Assembly (NCBI GenBank): GCA_030068075.1
Contig: CM057826.1
Location: 36,444,211 to 36,508,210, forward strand
Reading direction: 5' to 3'
DNA: 64,000 nt
DNA from: Paguma larvata
Lineage: Eukaryota; Chordata; Mammalia; Carnivora; Viverridae
The notes below the pieces were generated by a model. It was not told where the DNA came from and searched no databases. It was given only the letters and a program-made list of their open reading frames with translations. This document shows positions 49,771 to 61,100 of the stretch, in pieces. Every line of letters begins with the position of its first letter. The first letter of the stretch is position 1. The position numbers and the translations under genes were made by a program.

Positions 49771-50069
49771 AAGATGATCTTCCAAACACAGTGGTTGGCA
49801 GTTGGATACAGGAGAAAGTACAGATCAAGTGGAAAAAGAGCAGAATCCAAAAAGCTTGATTATATACCCTGATTACAGCCATGACAACTGGTAAGAATTG
49901 GAAGCAAATTTAAAGACATACAACTAGAAGGACTTTGATATGCCCAGGCTGGTTTAAAATTGCTTAAGCGCTTACTTTTAAAAAGTAACAATAATAAATG
50001 GTGCTATGGACATAAAGTTAAACCTGGATTCATAAAAACAAAAAACCAAAAAACCAAAAAAACAAAAAT

Positions 50070-51011
50070 GTGTGGGAATGTTTTGCTTAGCAAGCAGCAG
50101 CAATCTTTAAGCCAGCTTTGTAGGTGTAGGCGGAGAAGTCTGAGATGAGTCATAGAAAGCAGAAGATGCCTGGGTGCCTGGGTGTGCTGGGAGCCATCCT
50201 GGGCACACAGGTTGACACTTTCCCTGTGTGAAAGGATGAATGTTACAAGGCTCCTGCTGCCAAATTGGCACCCAAAACCATCTCCTTCTAATATTAATCT
50301 TTTATGCTTGGATTTCTTGAGTTGCCCTCGTTGGCCTTAACGGATGTAATGCTCTTTTGTTTTGTGGCATTTAAACAAAAAAGAAGGATCTGGAACAAGA
50401 TGCTTTGGTGGATTACATCTGAATGAGAGTAGCCTGGCCAGAAGTAATCTTAAAGTTGCATCTTGGGGATGGGTTGCACAGATTGGTAGCAGTTATGAAC
50501 TGGCTGAATATTGGTGTGATTTGTGTAAATGTAGAGCCCCTATTATGTAAATAACTCATTCACAAGCAAAGGACAAGCATTGGGAATTCTGTCCTCGCAG
50601 GATGGGTTGCACCTCCTCCATTGTATTTGGAAGAATAGGCAGAATTCTTCCTATTCTGGCCTGTTTATAGATAATTAACATAGGCCTAGGTAACACCCTG
50701 TTCTCTCCTCCTGCCTTAAGTTTATGTGCTAATTAACTTGAAAACAACTTGCAAGATTGAGGAAATCGCAGCTTTGCTGACAAAAACACATTATTGTTCA
50801 AGATTTCAAACTATGCTTACCGATGTAATGTCACTCATTGCTGTAATGTCACTTACTACTTTTAAATAAAGACACTGAGACCAGCAGAGCAGAGATGCCA
50901 GAATTGCCAGAGATGCCTACTTGGTGATCAGGCTACATCTCCTGGCTCTCTCATTCCTTTTGCCGACACCGTCCATCCTTCGGGGACCCCTGGACTCGCC
51001 AGAGCTGGACT
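50070..51011 (+). mobile_element. Probable ERV1-like solo LTR
   Basis: Composition rises abruptly from the flanks. The block starts near 'tgtgtgggaatgttttgc', contains an AATAAA signal at 50865-50870 in 'tttaaataaagacactgag', and is followed by an R-U5-like part 'ctggctctctcattccttttgccgac', 'gtccatccttcggggacccc', ending 'gagctggactccagca'. This is the arrangement of a class I retroviral LTR. I see no primer-binding site or gag sequence downstream, because a SINE follows immediately. Ends and family are unproven; the block may be two merged elements. Confidence 0.5.
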
Positions 51012-51198
51012 CCAGCATGGGTGGCTTCGTTGGTTAAGTGTCTTACTCTTGATATCTGCTCAGGTCATGATCTCACGGCTCATGAGTGGGAGCTCCGCAT
51101 CAAGCTCCACACTGATCTCTCCCTCTCTCTGCCCCTCTCCCGCTCATGCTCTAATAGAACTTAAAAATAAATAAACAAACAAATGAATAAAAGAAAAT
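51012..51198 (+). mobile_element. Carnivore tRNA-derived SINE, head partly lost
   Basis: 'gcatgggtggcttcgttggttaag', 'ctcaggtcatgatctcacgg', shortened middle, 'ctctgcccctctcccgctcatgc', tail 'aaaaataaataaacaaac'. The first bases of the head are absent or replaced, exactly at the junction with the LTR-like block, and the usual 'gctgacagctcggagcctgg' part is missing. Confidence 0.92.
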
Positions 51199-51609
51199 GG
51201 GGGATTCCCAGGCAGGCTCCTTTCAGGGGACCGGGGTAATGAGGAGAGGATGTTGAGGACTGTGGGCCTCAAAGAGAGGTGGTGGGTGGACAGTTCTAAG
51301 CCCAGCCCTCCAGCCTGGAGCCTGCTGCTTTACCATCCCATTTACAGTGAGAGTCTATGCAAAGAGAGGACAGGTAGAGGAGGAGGACATCAGACCTGCT
51401 GTGATGGAGGATCCTTGGCTGGAGTGAAGTAAAGTCAGGCTCCCTGCCCACAGCCTGCAATCTCTAACCAAACATAAGGAAAGATACGTGAAGCCCGTCT
51501 TAAACCAGCAACCTGATAACCCATCTGCCAGACTATTAATGCATCTGCTGGATCCTTCCTGAGACCCTTATATGTATTACCCATTGATGCTCCAATTTCC
51601 TGTTTGGCT
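51199..51609. other. GC-richer unclassified block
   Basis: Mixed, GC-richer sequence ('ggaccggggtaatgagg', 'ccagcctggagcctgctgc') next to the SINE. It may be unique DNA or a further part of an endogenous retroviral insertion; I cannot tell. Confidence 0.4.
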
Positions 51610-51785
51610 TTTTAAACATTTCATCTTTACTGAGGTATAATCGACATATAAAAGTATAGAATATTTAGAGTGTACAGGGTGATTATTTAATGTTCATAAG
51701 CACACTGTGAAAGGATTCCCCACATCTGGTTAATTAACACATCCCACCAACACCTGACATGTCTTTCTTATAAAATGTTATTACA
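51610..51785 (-). mobile_element. Old L1M 3' UTR fragment, reverse
   Basis: 'tttactgaggtataatcgacatataaaag', 'gtgtacagggtgattatttaatg', 'ggttaattaacacatcccacc' is the reverse of an L1MA/L1MB-type 3' UTR. Confidence 0.65.
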
Positions 51786-52129
51786 ACATAAAGTACAAAA
51801 TTATTCATCACACACACACACACAATGGTAATTACAAGCAAGAGCTTTGGAATCAGACCAGATTTTGACTATGTGTTACAGTTCAATAAAGTTGCTAAAC
51901 ATTTCTTTATGTCAATTTCCTAGCCTATAAATTATAGCAGATAAAAATAGCAAGCACTAAATCTCAAAACTTGTTCAAATTATCATTCACAATGATCACA
52001 GGGAAATTTATAGATATATGTGAGCCTGTAACTTAATACGAGCAATATACAGAACAAATATATATGATTATGTTAAAGGATTTTCTAAAAATCAATAAAT
52101 TTAATGTGTATTTATTATGAAACATATCT
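51786..52129. other. Unclassified AT-rich DNA
   Basis: Short CA tract at about 51809-51823; otherwise nothing recognisable. Confidence 0.5.
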
Positions 52130-53192
52130 GAAAACAGAATTAAAATAAATATACTTAATCTGATAACAGGTGTCTATAAAACATCTACAATTTTTCCCAT
52201 ACTGAATGAAAGAATTGAAATTCTTCCTCCTCAGGTTGGAAAAAAAACAGAATAATGTGCACCATAAGCACCTCTATTAAATATAGTGCTGGAAGTTCCA
52301 GACCAAATAAAAAGACAGGAAAAAAAACATATAAATATTGAACAAGAAGTAAAATTTTCATTATTTGCAGAAGATACAATTGTGTAATGTAGAAAATCTC
52401 AAAGAATCTACAATCTTTTTAGCAAAGTTGTTAGGGATTTCTGCATAACATATTTCTATATGTTAGTAATCAATAGAAAATATATTTAAAAATCATATGA
52501 TTTATAAGACTATAAAAAAGTAAAGTTACACTAATTCTAAGGAAATATATGCAATACATTATGCTAAAGACTAAGCAACATAGATGAGGGCCATTAGAGA
52601 AGTCAGAATCAGTGGAACCATCATTTTGGAAGAGTCAATATTTTTAACATATCGATTTGCCCCAAATTGAAATGCTGTGTGAATTAAACCCAATGTTAAT
52701 CAAAATGTGTACATGTATGTACATACTTATATGTCTATACGTGGAGGTTGAAAAGTTCTTTCTGAATTGTATGTGGAGATGCAGGGCAATTGTGAAGCAG
52801 AATGTAGAAGAACTGAATTATCAATCAAGTTTGCCATAAAACTACTCTAAGAAAAGACAGTGTGGGATTATTAGAAGACGAGAAACATAGATAAACAATA
52901 CAGAACAGAGACCCCAGAAGGAAAGTCACACACATATGGTCACCTGAATTATGACACATATGACATCATACAATGGGAGCAAGGGTGGTCACTTCAACTG
53001 ATGGTGATGAATCATTTGGAGAAAAAAAGAATATAAAAATGAACCTTGAAAAATGAACTTTGACCTCAACTCACCATATATAATATTTAAGGAAAATTAC
53101 AAAATTAAATGTGAAAGGTCAAACAACAAAATATCTGTAAGAAAACAAATAAGAATACCTCTATAACCTTAGAGTAGGAAAATACTTCTTTT

Positions 53193-53409
53193 AAAATTTT
53201 TTTTATTCTTTATTTATTTTTGAGAGAGAGAGACAGAAAGACAGAGTGTGAGTTGGGGAGGAACAGAGAGGGAGACGCAGAATCCGAGGCCGGATCCAGG
53301 TTCTGAGCTACCAGCACAGAGCTCGATGCGGAGCTCGAACCCATGAACCATGAGATCATAACCTAAGCCAAAGTCAGATGCTTAACCAACTGAGTCACCC
53401 AGGTGTCCC
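53193..53409 (-). mobile_element. Carnivore tRNA-derived SINE, reverse
   Basis: 'ttttttattctttatttatttttgag', GA tract, 'ccgaggccggatccaggttctgag', 'cggagctcgaacccatgaac', head 'actgagtcacccaggtgtccc'. Flanks ggaaaatacttctttta (53177-) and ggaaaatatttttta (53410-) form a diverged target duplication. Confidence 0.94.
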
Positions 53410-53501
53410 GGAAAATATTTTTTAGAGGAGACTAAAGAACTAACCATAAAAACAATGATTACTACATTTGGCTTTATCAATATTAAAGACAGTTTACACT
53501 T

Positions 53502-53714
53502 TTTTTTAAGTTTGTTTACTTATTTTGAGAGAAGGAAACAGAGCACATGAATGAGAGAGGAGCAGAGAGAGAGTGTGAGAGAGAGAATCCTAAGCAGGCT
53601 CAGCACTGTCAGAGTGGAGCCCAACACAGGGCAGGAACTCATGAACCCTGAAATCATGACCTAGGCTGAAATCAAGATTCCCGCGCTTAACCTACCGAGC
53701 CACCCAGCTGCCCC
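53502..53714 (-). mobile_element. Carnivore tRNA-derived SINE, reverse
   Basis: 'aagtttgtttacttattttgag', GA tract, 'ctaagcaggctcagcactg', 'caacacagggcaggaactcatg', head 'accgagccacccagctgcccc'. Flanks aagacagtttacactttt (left) and aagatggttttactttt (from about 53716) form a diverged duplication. More substituted than the SINE at 53193-53409. Confidence 0.93.
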
Positions 53715-54290
53715 TAAGATGGTTTTACTTTTAAACGATCATTTTTTAAGACACTGAAAGGCAAGCCACTGACTGAGAGGATATATGTGCAAAATGAATT
53801 CATATTCAGAATAGAAAAAGAACCCCTCTGTATCAAAAAGAAAAGAACAGAAAAATCAAAAATCAAAGGGGCAAAAATTTGATCAGATATCTTACTAAAA
53901 GGGATATCCAAATAATAAACATATTTGAGTTTGTTTAGAGTTTGATGTTTATCAAAAGCCTTCAGTCTTCTTGTCTAACTGAAATGCAAATTAAAACTCC
54001 CTTCAGATGTCACTCCACTTGTATTAGAGCAGCTAGAATTAAAGAGACTATCTTTCTCAGGTTTGAAAGAGACTGTGGAACAACTAGAATGCTCAAGTAA
54101 GTAAACTGAAAGTTTCTGGCAAAACTTACACATTCATGGTGTATGGCCCAGTAGACTTAACAGAATTTGGTATATGCTGGGTGAAATCTAATGCTTTTGT
54201 CACAAATTACATGTAAAAGTGTGTTTATAGCAATTTTGTTCATAACAGATGAAAACTACAAATAACATAGAGGCCCATCGACATTAGAAT

Positions 54291-54367
54291 GAAACAACAA
54301 CAAACAAACAAACAAAGCAGAAAAACAAAAACAACAAACAAACAAAGCAGAACAACAACAACAAAAC
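54291..54367. repeat. (AAC)n/(AAAC)n-rich tract with a duplicated unit
   Basis: AAC and CAAA repeats; the unit 'caaacaaacaaagcag' occurs twice about 33 bp apart. Confidence 0.9.
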
Positions 54368-54784
54368 TGTGGTAACCCACGCTGTGAAAAGCTATGAAAT
54401 CATGAGATGAATGACTACCCTCCTTGCTACAGAAAGGGTGGATCTCACACAAGAAAAATTGTGCAAAAGTAACCAATGCCCAAAGAGTCAATACTGTAAA
54501 ATTTAATTTACAATAAGATTCAAAAAACAGGGAAGACTCAACTATAGTGATGATACATCAGAAGGATCAGAAGAGTGGCTTCCTTTCTGGGGGAGAGTAC
54601 TGACTGGGAAGGAGAATAGGAGGCTTCTGGGATACAGGAAGTATTTTAGATGCTGATCTCAGTATTTCAGTATATACATCTGTAAAAACTCATCAAGTTG
54701 TGTACTTGAGATTGGTATACTGTACTGTTTACAGTTATATGTTATACTGAAATAAATGTTAAAAAATACAGAAATAAAAGTAGC

Positions 54785-54865
54785 AACACTCGAAGCTCAC
54801 TTCTCTGAACCAGGCATTATTCAAAGCACTGTATACATATTAATTCATATTAACTGCAGACAAAA
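54785..54865 (+). mobile_element. MIR fragment
   Basis: 'ctctgaaccaggcattattcaaagcactgtatac' and 'attaattcatattaactgc' match the 5' half of MIR. The 3' core is missing. Confidence 0.65.
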
Positions 54866-55112
54866 GTGCAAAATTATCTTTTTATGACCCAGGACATTAT
54901 TAAAAAGGATCTGATTTAATTATTCTTTTCCAGATCTGAGTAAACTTTTTTACTTCTGGAAATGTTTGGATGAAAATTAAAATAAAGTTACATAATTCAT
55001 TAATTATCATATTTTCCATAAAATGCATTGTATTTAATTAATTTCAAGGCAAATACATTGTTTCATTAAAATTTTCACATACTCTGCATTCTTTTGAAAT
55101 AGCAACTTAAAA
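54866..55112. other. Unclassified AT-rich DNA
   Basis: Nothing recognisable. Confidence 0.5.
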
Positions 55113-55292
55113 CAGAGTTAGCAAAATTCTTCTGTAAAAAAGAAAATATATTTTAAGGTTTTGAAGGCATACAGTCACAGTGACTTGACTTTGCTATTAA
55201 AACACAAAAACAGCCAGCAACAATAAGAAGCTATGTTCCAATAAAGCTTTATTTACAAAAACAGGCAGGAAGTCATAGTTTGCCAAACCCTG
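55113..55292 (-). mobile_element. hAT-type non-autonomous DNA transposon
   Basis: Left end 'cagagttagcaaaattcttctgtaaa' and right end 'catagtttgccaaaccctg' are imperfect inverted repeats (CAGRGTT-GCAAA). The interior has 'gttccaataaagctttatttacaaaaacaggc', typical of a common eutherian hAT (Charlie-like) element read in reverse. Family name not certain. Confidence 0.8.
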
Positions 55293-56034
55293 ACAAAGGT
55301 ATTAAAAACTGGACAGGTGATTAAAAAATTTACAAGTTTTTATGCATTATCAAAAATAATTTAGTAAACATAAGCAATTTTTTATATTTTTTATATTTTA
55401 TATTTTTCATATACATTCACTAATGAGTTCTAATATTCAATATCACTCTAGTTGCCAATGTAAAGAAATAGCATTACATCTCACACGGGACCTAAGCACA
55501 CATAAATTTAATACGAATTGTTTTATATTGTAAAATACTCAGACATCATTTGTGATTTTACACTTTCGAATTGGTAGGTACCTCCTAAACAAGGGATCAG
55601 AACATAAAAAGATGCAAGAAAATGGAAATGGTATTTCATTATGCAAGTTTCTATTGATTTTATGGTCTCTGAAATGGAATGTTTGGACAGGTTAATTAGT
55701 TTGTTCTCCCGCCCAGGCTTTTCTGCTGCCCTGGTACCCCCTGCACTCTGAAGCGCTATCCACCTCTGATGCTGAGAGCTGCAAAACACACAGGGCTCTG
55801 TAGATGACATTTGGATGCAGTTGCCTTTTGTTCTGAGTGTTGGGGCAAGAGATGTGGAGAAGCTCTGGAGCCCTAGCCATGCTGAGTGGTTCTGAGCAGG
55901 GCTGTCCTGTGCCTGGGCTGGCTGCTGCATAGGGGTCACAGGGAAGGGGACATAGCCCCTTAGAAGTATGGCGGGAACTTAGAGTTAGCTTCAAAGGCCA
56001 ATTGTTTTACCCTAAACTAAAGTTTACCCTAAAC
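55293..56034. other. Unclassified DNA with a GC-richer block
   Basis: 55293-55680 is AT-rich. 55690-55985 is clearly richer in G+C and includes most of a 138-codon minus-strand frame (55523-55939), the second longest in the window. The block might be an old LTR or a fragment of exon; the frame crosses from GC-rich into AT-rich DNA without any change in character expected of a protein, so I do not call a gene. Confidence 0.4.
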
Positions 56035-56253
56035 CAAGTCTCAAAACTACCTTTGCATAAAAAAAATCATCTGGGAAGCTTAATGTAAACTGAGTTTAAC
56101 ATATGTATGTATATGCACACACATTGGTTCGTCACTGAGTTGTGCTATATAATAGGTCTCCAAGGGATGGTTGGGGTGTGTGTGCCAGTTTGTATTCTTA
56201 CAAACGTTTTTTCCAGATGATTCTACTGTAAGCCAAGTTTGGGAACCAGCAAT
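56035..56253 (+). mobile_element. MER5A-like hAT DNA transposon
   Basis: 'tctcaaaactacctttgcat', 'aatcatctgggaagctta', then 'ataggtctccaagggatgg', 'ccagatgattctactg', 'aagtttgggaaccagc' follow the MER5A order, with an insertion of AT-rich sequence near 56080-56140. Confidence 0.6.
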
Positions 56254-57203
56254 CAGAACATGTAAGAAAGAGAATTGATGGATCTTTTAAAACTATGATA
56301 ATGCCCTGATTTACACAAGATTATTTCTTTAAGGAAAGCTTTGTTACCTTGATTTGAGTACTGTATTTGTTACTCAAGGGCTTCTCAGCCAAATTCCAGC
56401 ATCCTTTCTTCCAGCTGGAGTACTGAGAAAGTGGTTCTGAGAGTGGTTTAATAAGATACACTGAAAAGCTGTCTAGGCCTTAAAAACTTTTTTAAAAAGC
56501 TAAAATACACTGTAGTTAGACCAGACAACTTTAGCAGCTACTTGGACCTCGTTGGGGGCTACTGCTTCTCCCCTTGGGGGAAACCCCATGACACTGCTCT
56601 TGGCATCATACAGGTACTTACGGCTCTGGGATCTGCTTACCTAGGAAGCCATCCTTGATGTCTTAACAATGAGACACTGGTTTAATACGTCACTCTGTAT
56701 TTCTCTGATGATTTTTTTCTATTAGGCTTTTATCACTATGATCTCAATTCTTCGCCCTAATTTGTGTGTACATTTCTGGAGAGTAGAGACTTTGGCTAAT
56801 TATTCATCATATTCTTAGTATACCTAAGAATAGTATGCCTAGTTTGCCTAATAGGTGCTCAAAGAATTTAAATCAAATTTAGTATTTAATAGATACATAT
56901 ACTCTCAACGAGAACCAATTTTACTCAATGCTGCTGAAATAGCCCCTCACCCAAGAGAAGGAAAAAGATCTTTCCTCCCCTCTGCCTCTTAGCTTCCACC
57001 TGAAGGAGGCTGCATTTGGAAACACAGATTGAGTGTTTATATTGGGAGAATCTTCACTCTTCTAAGAGGTCCCATAACCATTATCTGAAGAGAAAAGAGA
57101 AATCAAAGGCATTTTTATATGAGGTTCTTTCTCTCTTATATCCGAGATCCCATAAGAACAATTGCTAGTTTGGCATGAGAGATTTTTGGGTTCTGCTATA
57201 AAT
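56254..57203. other. Unclassified intergenic DNA
   Basis: About 950 bp of mixed composition, no recognised repeat or frame. Confidence 0.5.
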
Positions 57204-57212
57204 ATGTATGTG

Positions 57213-57243
<31 letters not shown>

Positions 57244-57257
57244 ATACACACACACAT

Positions 57258-57301
<44 letters not shown>

Positions 57302-57302
57302 G
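57204..57302. repeat. Compound palindromic microsatellite (TA)n(TG)n(CA)n(TA)n
   Basis: Runs of TA, then TG, then CA, then TA. 57231-57258 is a perfect 28-bp palindrome centred between 57244 and 57245. The whole tract can fold on itself. Confidence 0.95.
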
Positions 57303-57450
57303 GGTTTATAACTTAGTTATAACCATAACTTAGTTTTCTGCTTCCTGTCAATATATGTAAATCTATTGATTATAGGGTTATACAATTTTGAAAAAGGTAC
57401 TGGGCTATTTTAAAACGTGGACCATAAACCGTGTGTTTCTTTGTACCCAG

Positions 57451-57655
57451 GTCACAGGCTTCCGCGGTGATGCAGTGATGCTGGGCGGAAAGGCAAAAGT
57501 TCCGTTCAGGCTTCTGCCGCTGGAGACCTCAAGAGCTGCAAATGTACTTAAAACCGGGATCTTGAATTACATTAGATTGTTATTGAAAATTGTTACAGAA
57601 CATTCGCTTCTTTGTACGTATTTTATTCTGTCATTAAATTCAGATTGAAAAGCCT
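57451..57655 (+). other. Terminal-exon-like block, candidate only
   Basis: 'tgtttctttgtacccag' ends at 57450 and looks like a splice acceptor. The following ~130 bp are rich in G+C and hold several CpGs unlike the flanks. An ATTAAA poly(A)-like signal lies at 57633-57638. The plus frame 57388-57648 (86 codons) spans it, with no recognisable protein. It could be the last exon of a non-coding RNA, or chance. Confidence 0.2.
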
Positions 57656-57960
57656 CCCTGAGGTTCCTTCTTTAGGCACCCCTCGCCCTCTTCACCTCCA
57701 GCCACTCCACCACTTTCTCTGTCTCCTATGTTTTACCTGCCATCTGGAACCACTTCCCTGCCTCTCTGGACTTAATTGACTCTTTTCAAATCGCATCTCT
57801 AGCCCCCATCGCTCCAGTCCGCCTTATGACTCCTAACCTTACAGAAACAATCAGCCTCTTCTCTGGGAGCCTGGCCGTCTCCTTCTGCTAAAGTTCTTCT
57901 TGTCCTATCCAGCCTTTCCCACTCTTCTCCACTTAAGTGGCTCTTGGTAATCTCTGTGCT
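57656..57960. other. Pyrimidine-rich block, possibly L2-derived
   Basis: 'cacctccagccactccaccac', 'gccatctggaaccacttccctgc' and 'cctatccagcctttccc' have the flavour of L2 sequence on the plus strand, but the order is not clear enough to name it. Confidence 0.35.
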
Positions 57961-58025
57961 GTTGCTTGTTCCTTTTTTAAAGCTATTTAAAGAAGCAACT
58001 GCAAATGTCGCGGCATTGTTCCAGA

Positions 58026-58043
58026 CACACGTGTACACGTGTG
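58026..58043. promoter_or_regulatory. Perfect 18-bp palindrome with two E-boxes
   Basis: CACACGTGTACACGTGTG is its own complement and holds two CACGTG E-boxes at 58028-58033 and 58036-58041, eight bases apart. CACGTG is the core bound by bHLH factors such as USF, MYC/MAX and CLOCK/BMAL1. A TGAGTCA (AP-1 consensus) follows at 58094-58100. Binding here is inference only. Confidence 0.3.
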
Positions 58044-58109
58044 CAAAGCGCACAGAAGCGTATTTAATTGTGCTGCATCTTACATAATCAGTATGAGTCA
58101 CTGAAGTAA

Positions 58110-61100
58110 AACCCATTAAGGAAAAATTATTCTCTAAGAAGTTAGAATATTGTGCTTGGGTGGCTTCTTCTTGGTCAGGAAGCAGAGCCGCCTTTCCTTA
58201 ATTCATAATTGGCTTAAAAAGCTCAGAGAGGACATTTCAGTAGGGGTGTAGTCGTAACACGTGCAAATCCTTACAGAAACACTCAGCACTGCACCCCCCA
58301 CAAAAAATAGAGATGTTTTTCGGACTTTGATTTCAAATATTAAATCGAGTGATTAAAATATAAAAGCAAAAAGTGTTCATAAGTTAAAACAATTCTTAAA
58401 ATCTATCATGGGTAAAAATATCAAGAGAACAAAATAATTCAATGCTCATGTCGAAAAAATACAATCTCCTTATGAAGCTTTCATATGAGAGAGGATGTTA
58501 GTGTAGAAATTCAGATGCTGCGATGCTACCCTCATTTTAAATCCTTAAACACTCGTTTGCGGGATTAAAATATCAATATAGTTTGAAAATGTATAATGCA
58601 GTTTTACATGTTTTTAACAATCTAGAGAAAATAATTTCATCTCATTTTAGATTCCTTATCAGTGTGAAAGACAGCTGAAATAAGACTTAACATTCCCTGG
58701 AATTTCACATTCTTAAAAATCTCACAGAATTCACTTTTACAAGGTCAGTCTTGACAAGAACATTTCTCCTGTTGTTGGAAGCTACAAACAGATGATTTGT
58801 GCATTCTAACTCAGAATATCATGCCCTTTGCCTCCTCACAGAAACCCGAAATAGTAGTAGCAAGAACATTACAAAGAGAGCCGCATTCGAATAAAATTAA
58901 ATCTTTCCTAGATTTTGCTTTCAGTTTTCCAGTAAAATGAAACAAAATCTTTTCACGTTCACATTTTAGGTTACTTCTATTGGCTCTTTGATGAACAAGT
59001 TGATTAGACTTATTTAATAAATACTTAGTGGCGGGCATAAACGGTAGTGACCGGAGCTTTCTAAAACTCCCTCCTAGTCTCAAAGGCTTCATATTCTATT
59101 CAGCAAGGGAAAGCTGCAAGGCTCCTAGCAAATAAAGCCAGGTGATGTATAAGAGTAATATGCCAAGAGGTGACAACACTCAGAAAACCAACATATGAGT
59201 TTAAATTCCTGAGGTCGGTTTCTGGCATTAATCAATCTGTTATGCATAATATTTACCAATCAGTTCACAGCAGCTCTTTAGCGATAGCTCAGTCAGGGCC
59301 TAGCTGAAATGAGGTATTCTCCCTGAAAAGCGATGGAGTAGTGCTCCCTAGGCTGTATCAGGTTTGTTTTATTCCTGTCCTTTTTGTGGTCTTATCCAAG
59401 AGGACACTCTTTGCCCTTTACCTTCGTGGATTACATTGGAGGAAAACTGATCTTATTCGTTTGGGTAGCTCTTCATGTACAGATGGCTACATGCTCACCT
59501 GCTGGCAGTAGCTCTATTTGTGAAAGAAATTACCCCAAGTTTTTTTTTTTTTTTTTTAAACCAGTAGGCTTGTTACAGGATTAATACAGAGCACTGTCAT
59601 CGACTCTCCTCCCAGCAAGGCAGATGTTCCTCAGCCTTGCGTAATCCTCGCCTGCAGTACACGGATGCCCCTGATTGCAGGACTCAAGTCAAGAGGTCCT
59701 AATGTCTGTGCCTAATGTCTGTCATCTGTGCTCTCTGAAAGTTTAGCACCTATTGTTCTCTGCTTCCGATAGTCTGTCACAAGGGAAACAGTATATGAAT
59801 GCCTAATAAAAGAAAAACAACTAACATCAGCAGACGTGCCTTTTTAGCTTCAGGGAAGCTAGATTTAAGCTGGACATTTAGTGCCTTGGTTTTCATTTGA
59901 AATTTATGACAGACCCTTACACAGATAAATAATTGCATGACAAGGCCCTCTGGGACACTAACCATTATTTATAATTATTGTTCGAGTGTGTTTTTCAAAA
60001 TGAGGCTCTACTTGTACCTGCCAAAAAACTATTTCGAAGAATTTAATTAATTACATTCATGTTTGTGTATTAAAGAAATTCTATAGAATAAATTATATAT
60101 GAAAATAGGATCAAAACTTGCTGATAGAAAATACCAGAACTGATTTTGCAAAATTTGAATAAACTGAAAGGATAACCTTAATCAGGACAAGATTGTTTTG
60201 TAGATCCTGTTTATAATCTTCTGTAATTGAGGAAAGGAAACCTATTTATCTCTCTAGTTATAATTGCTACCTTAAATTCTTTCTTTCAACTCTATTTCCA
60301 TGGTTAGGACCCCTGAAAGAAAAAACAACGGGAAAAAAAGAAAAACAAATTGGACATTCAGAAATTGGAGAGTTCTTCAATCTAAAACTTAGCTATAAAA
60401 ATATCAACGCATTTATATTGGATTATTCCCTTTATTATAAATAAACCACTTCCCTATTAGAGAAACTTTTTGATAAATTTAAAACAGTGGGCTTGAATGG
60501 GATGGGTCTAATTTGACTTTGATTTGTAATTAATCTATTTTATTATATATTGTCAAAACACCTATTTGATGGAACTCAAGGTTTTGGAATAAAATTTTAA
60601 TTTCTAAACAAATATGTGAATAAAAAATGCTCATCAGCCCATTCGCTAATGATATGAAATGTTATCTGAAGTGAATATGGTTTATGCAAATGAAAAATAG
60701 ATTACACATAACAAATATAAAGGCATGACAAGGAAAATCTGAATTTGTTAAATTATGCTCTAAAATATCTCCATTTGAATAGTTCTGATATTTTCAATTA
60801 TCTTATTAAATTAAACATGCAATTATTTCCATTTAAAAATAGTTAAGTATTTTCTCATCTTTATTGAAATAGCAACTTAAAACTAAATATTTTCCTTTAA
60901 TTTAAGATGCCATAATTCAACCTAAATTTTAAAATGAGTTGAAAAATCTAAAACCACATTAAATCTAACAGTTAAAATAATACCATCACTGACTTCTGAG
61001 CATATGGTGGAAGTGATCTCTATATAAATTCACTTCGCAGGGTTATTTAATCAAATGATTAAATATTTAATTGATATAAGATATAAAGATAAATGATATA

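Larger units (their letters stand above)
52130..54775 (+). mobile_element. Old L1 LINE, ORF2 to 3' UTR, split by two SINEs
   Basis: Sense ORF2 text: 'tagtgctggaagttcc' (52287), 'tattatttgcagaagataca'-type text at 52360, 'gcagggcaattgtgaagcag', 'gaaacatagataaacaatac', then after the SINEs 'ctgaaatgcaaattaaaac', 'tttatagcaattttgttcataac', and a 3' UTR 'cctttctgggggagagtac', 'gtatatacatctgtaaaaactc', 'gttatactgaaataaatg'. SINEs at 53193-53409 and 53502-53714, and an (AAC)n-rich tract at 54291-54367, interrupt it. Confidence 0.8.

Noticed and set aside
55523..55939. 138-codon minus-strand open frame
   Set aside because: It crosses from a GC-rich block into AT-rich DNA without any recognisable protein feature. 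I list the block but not a gene.
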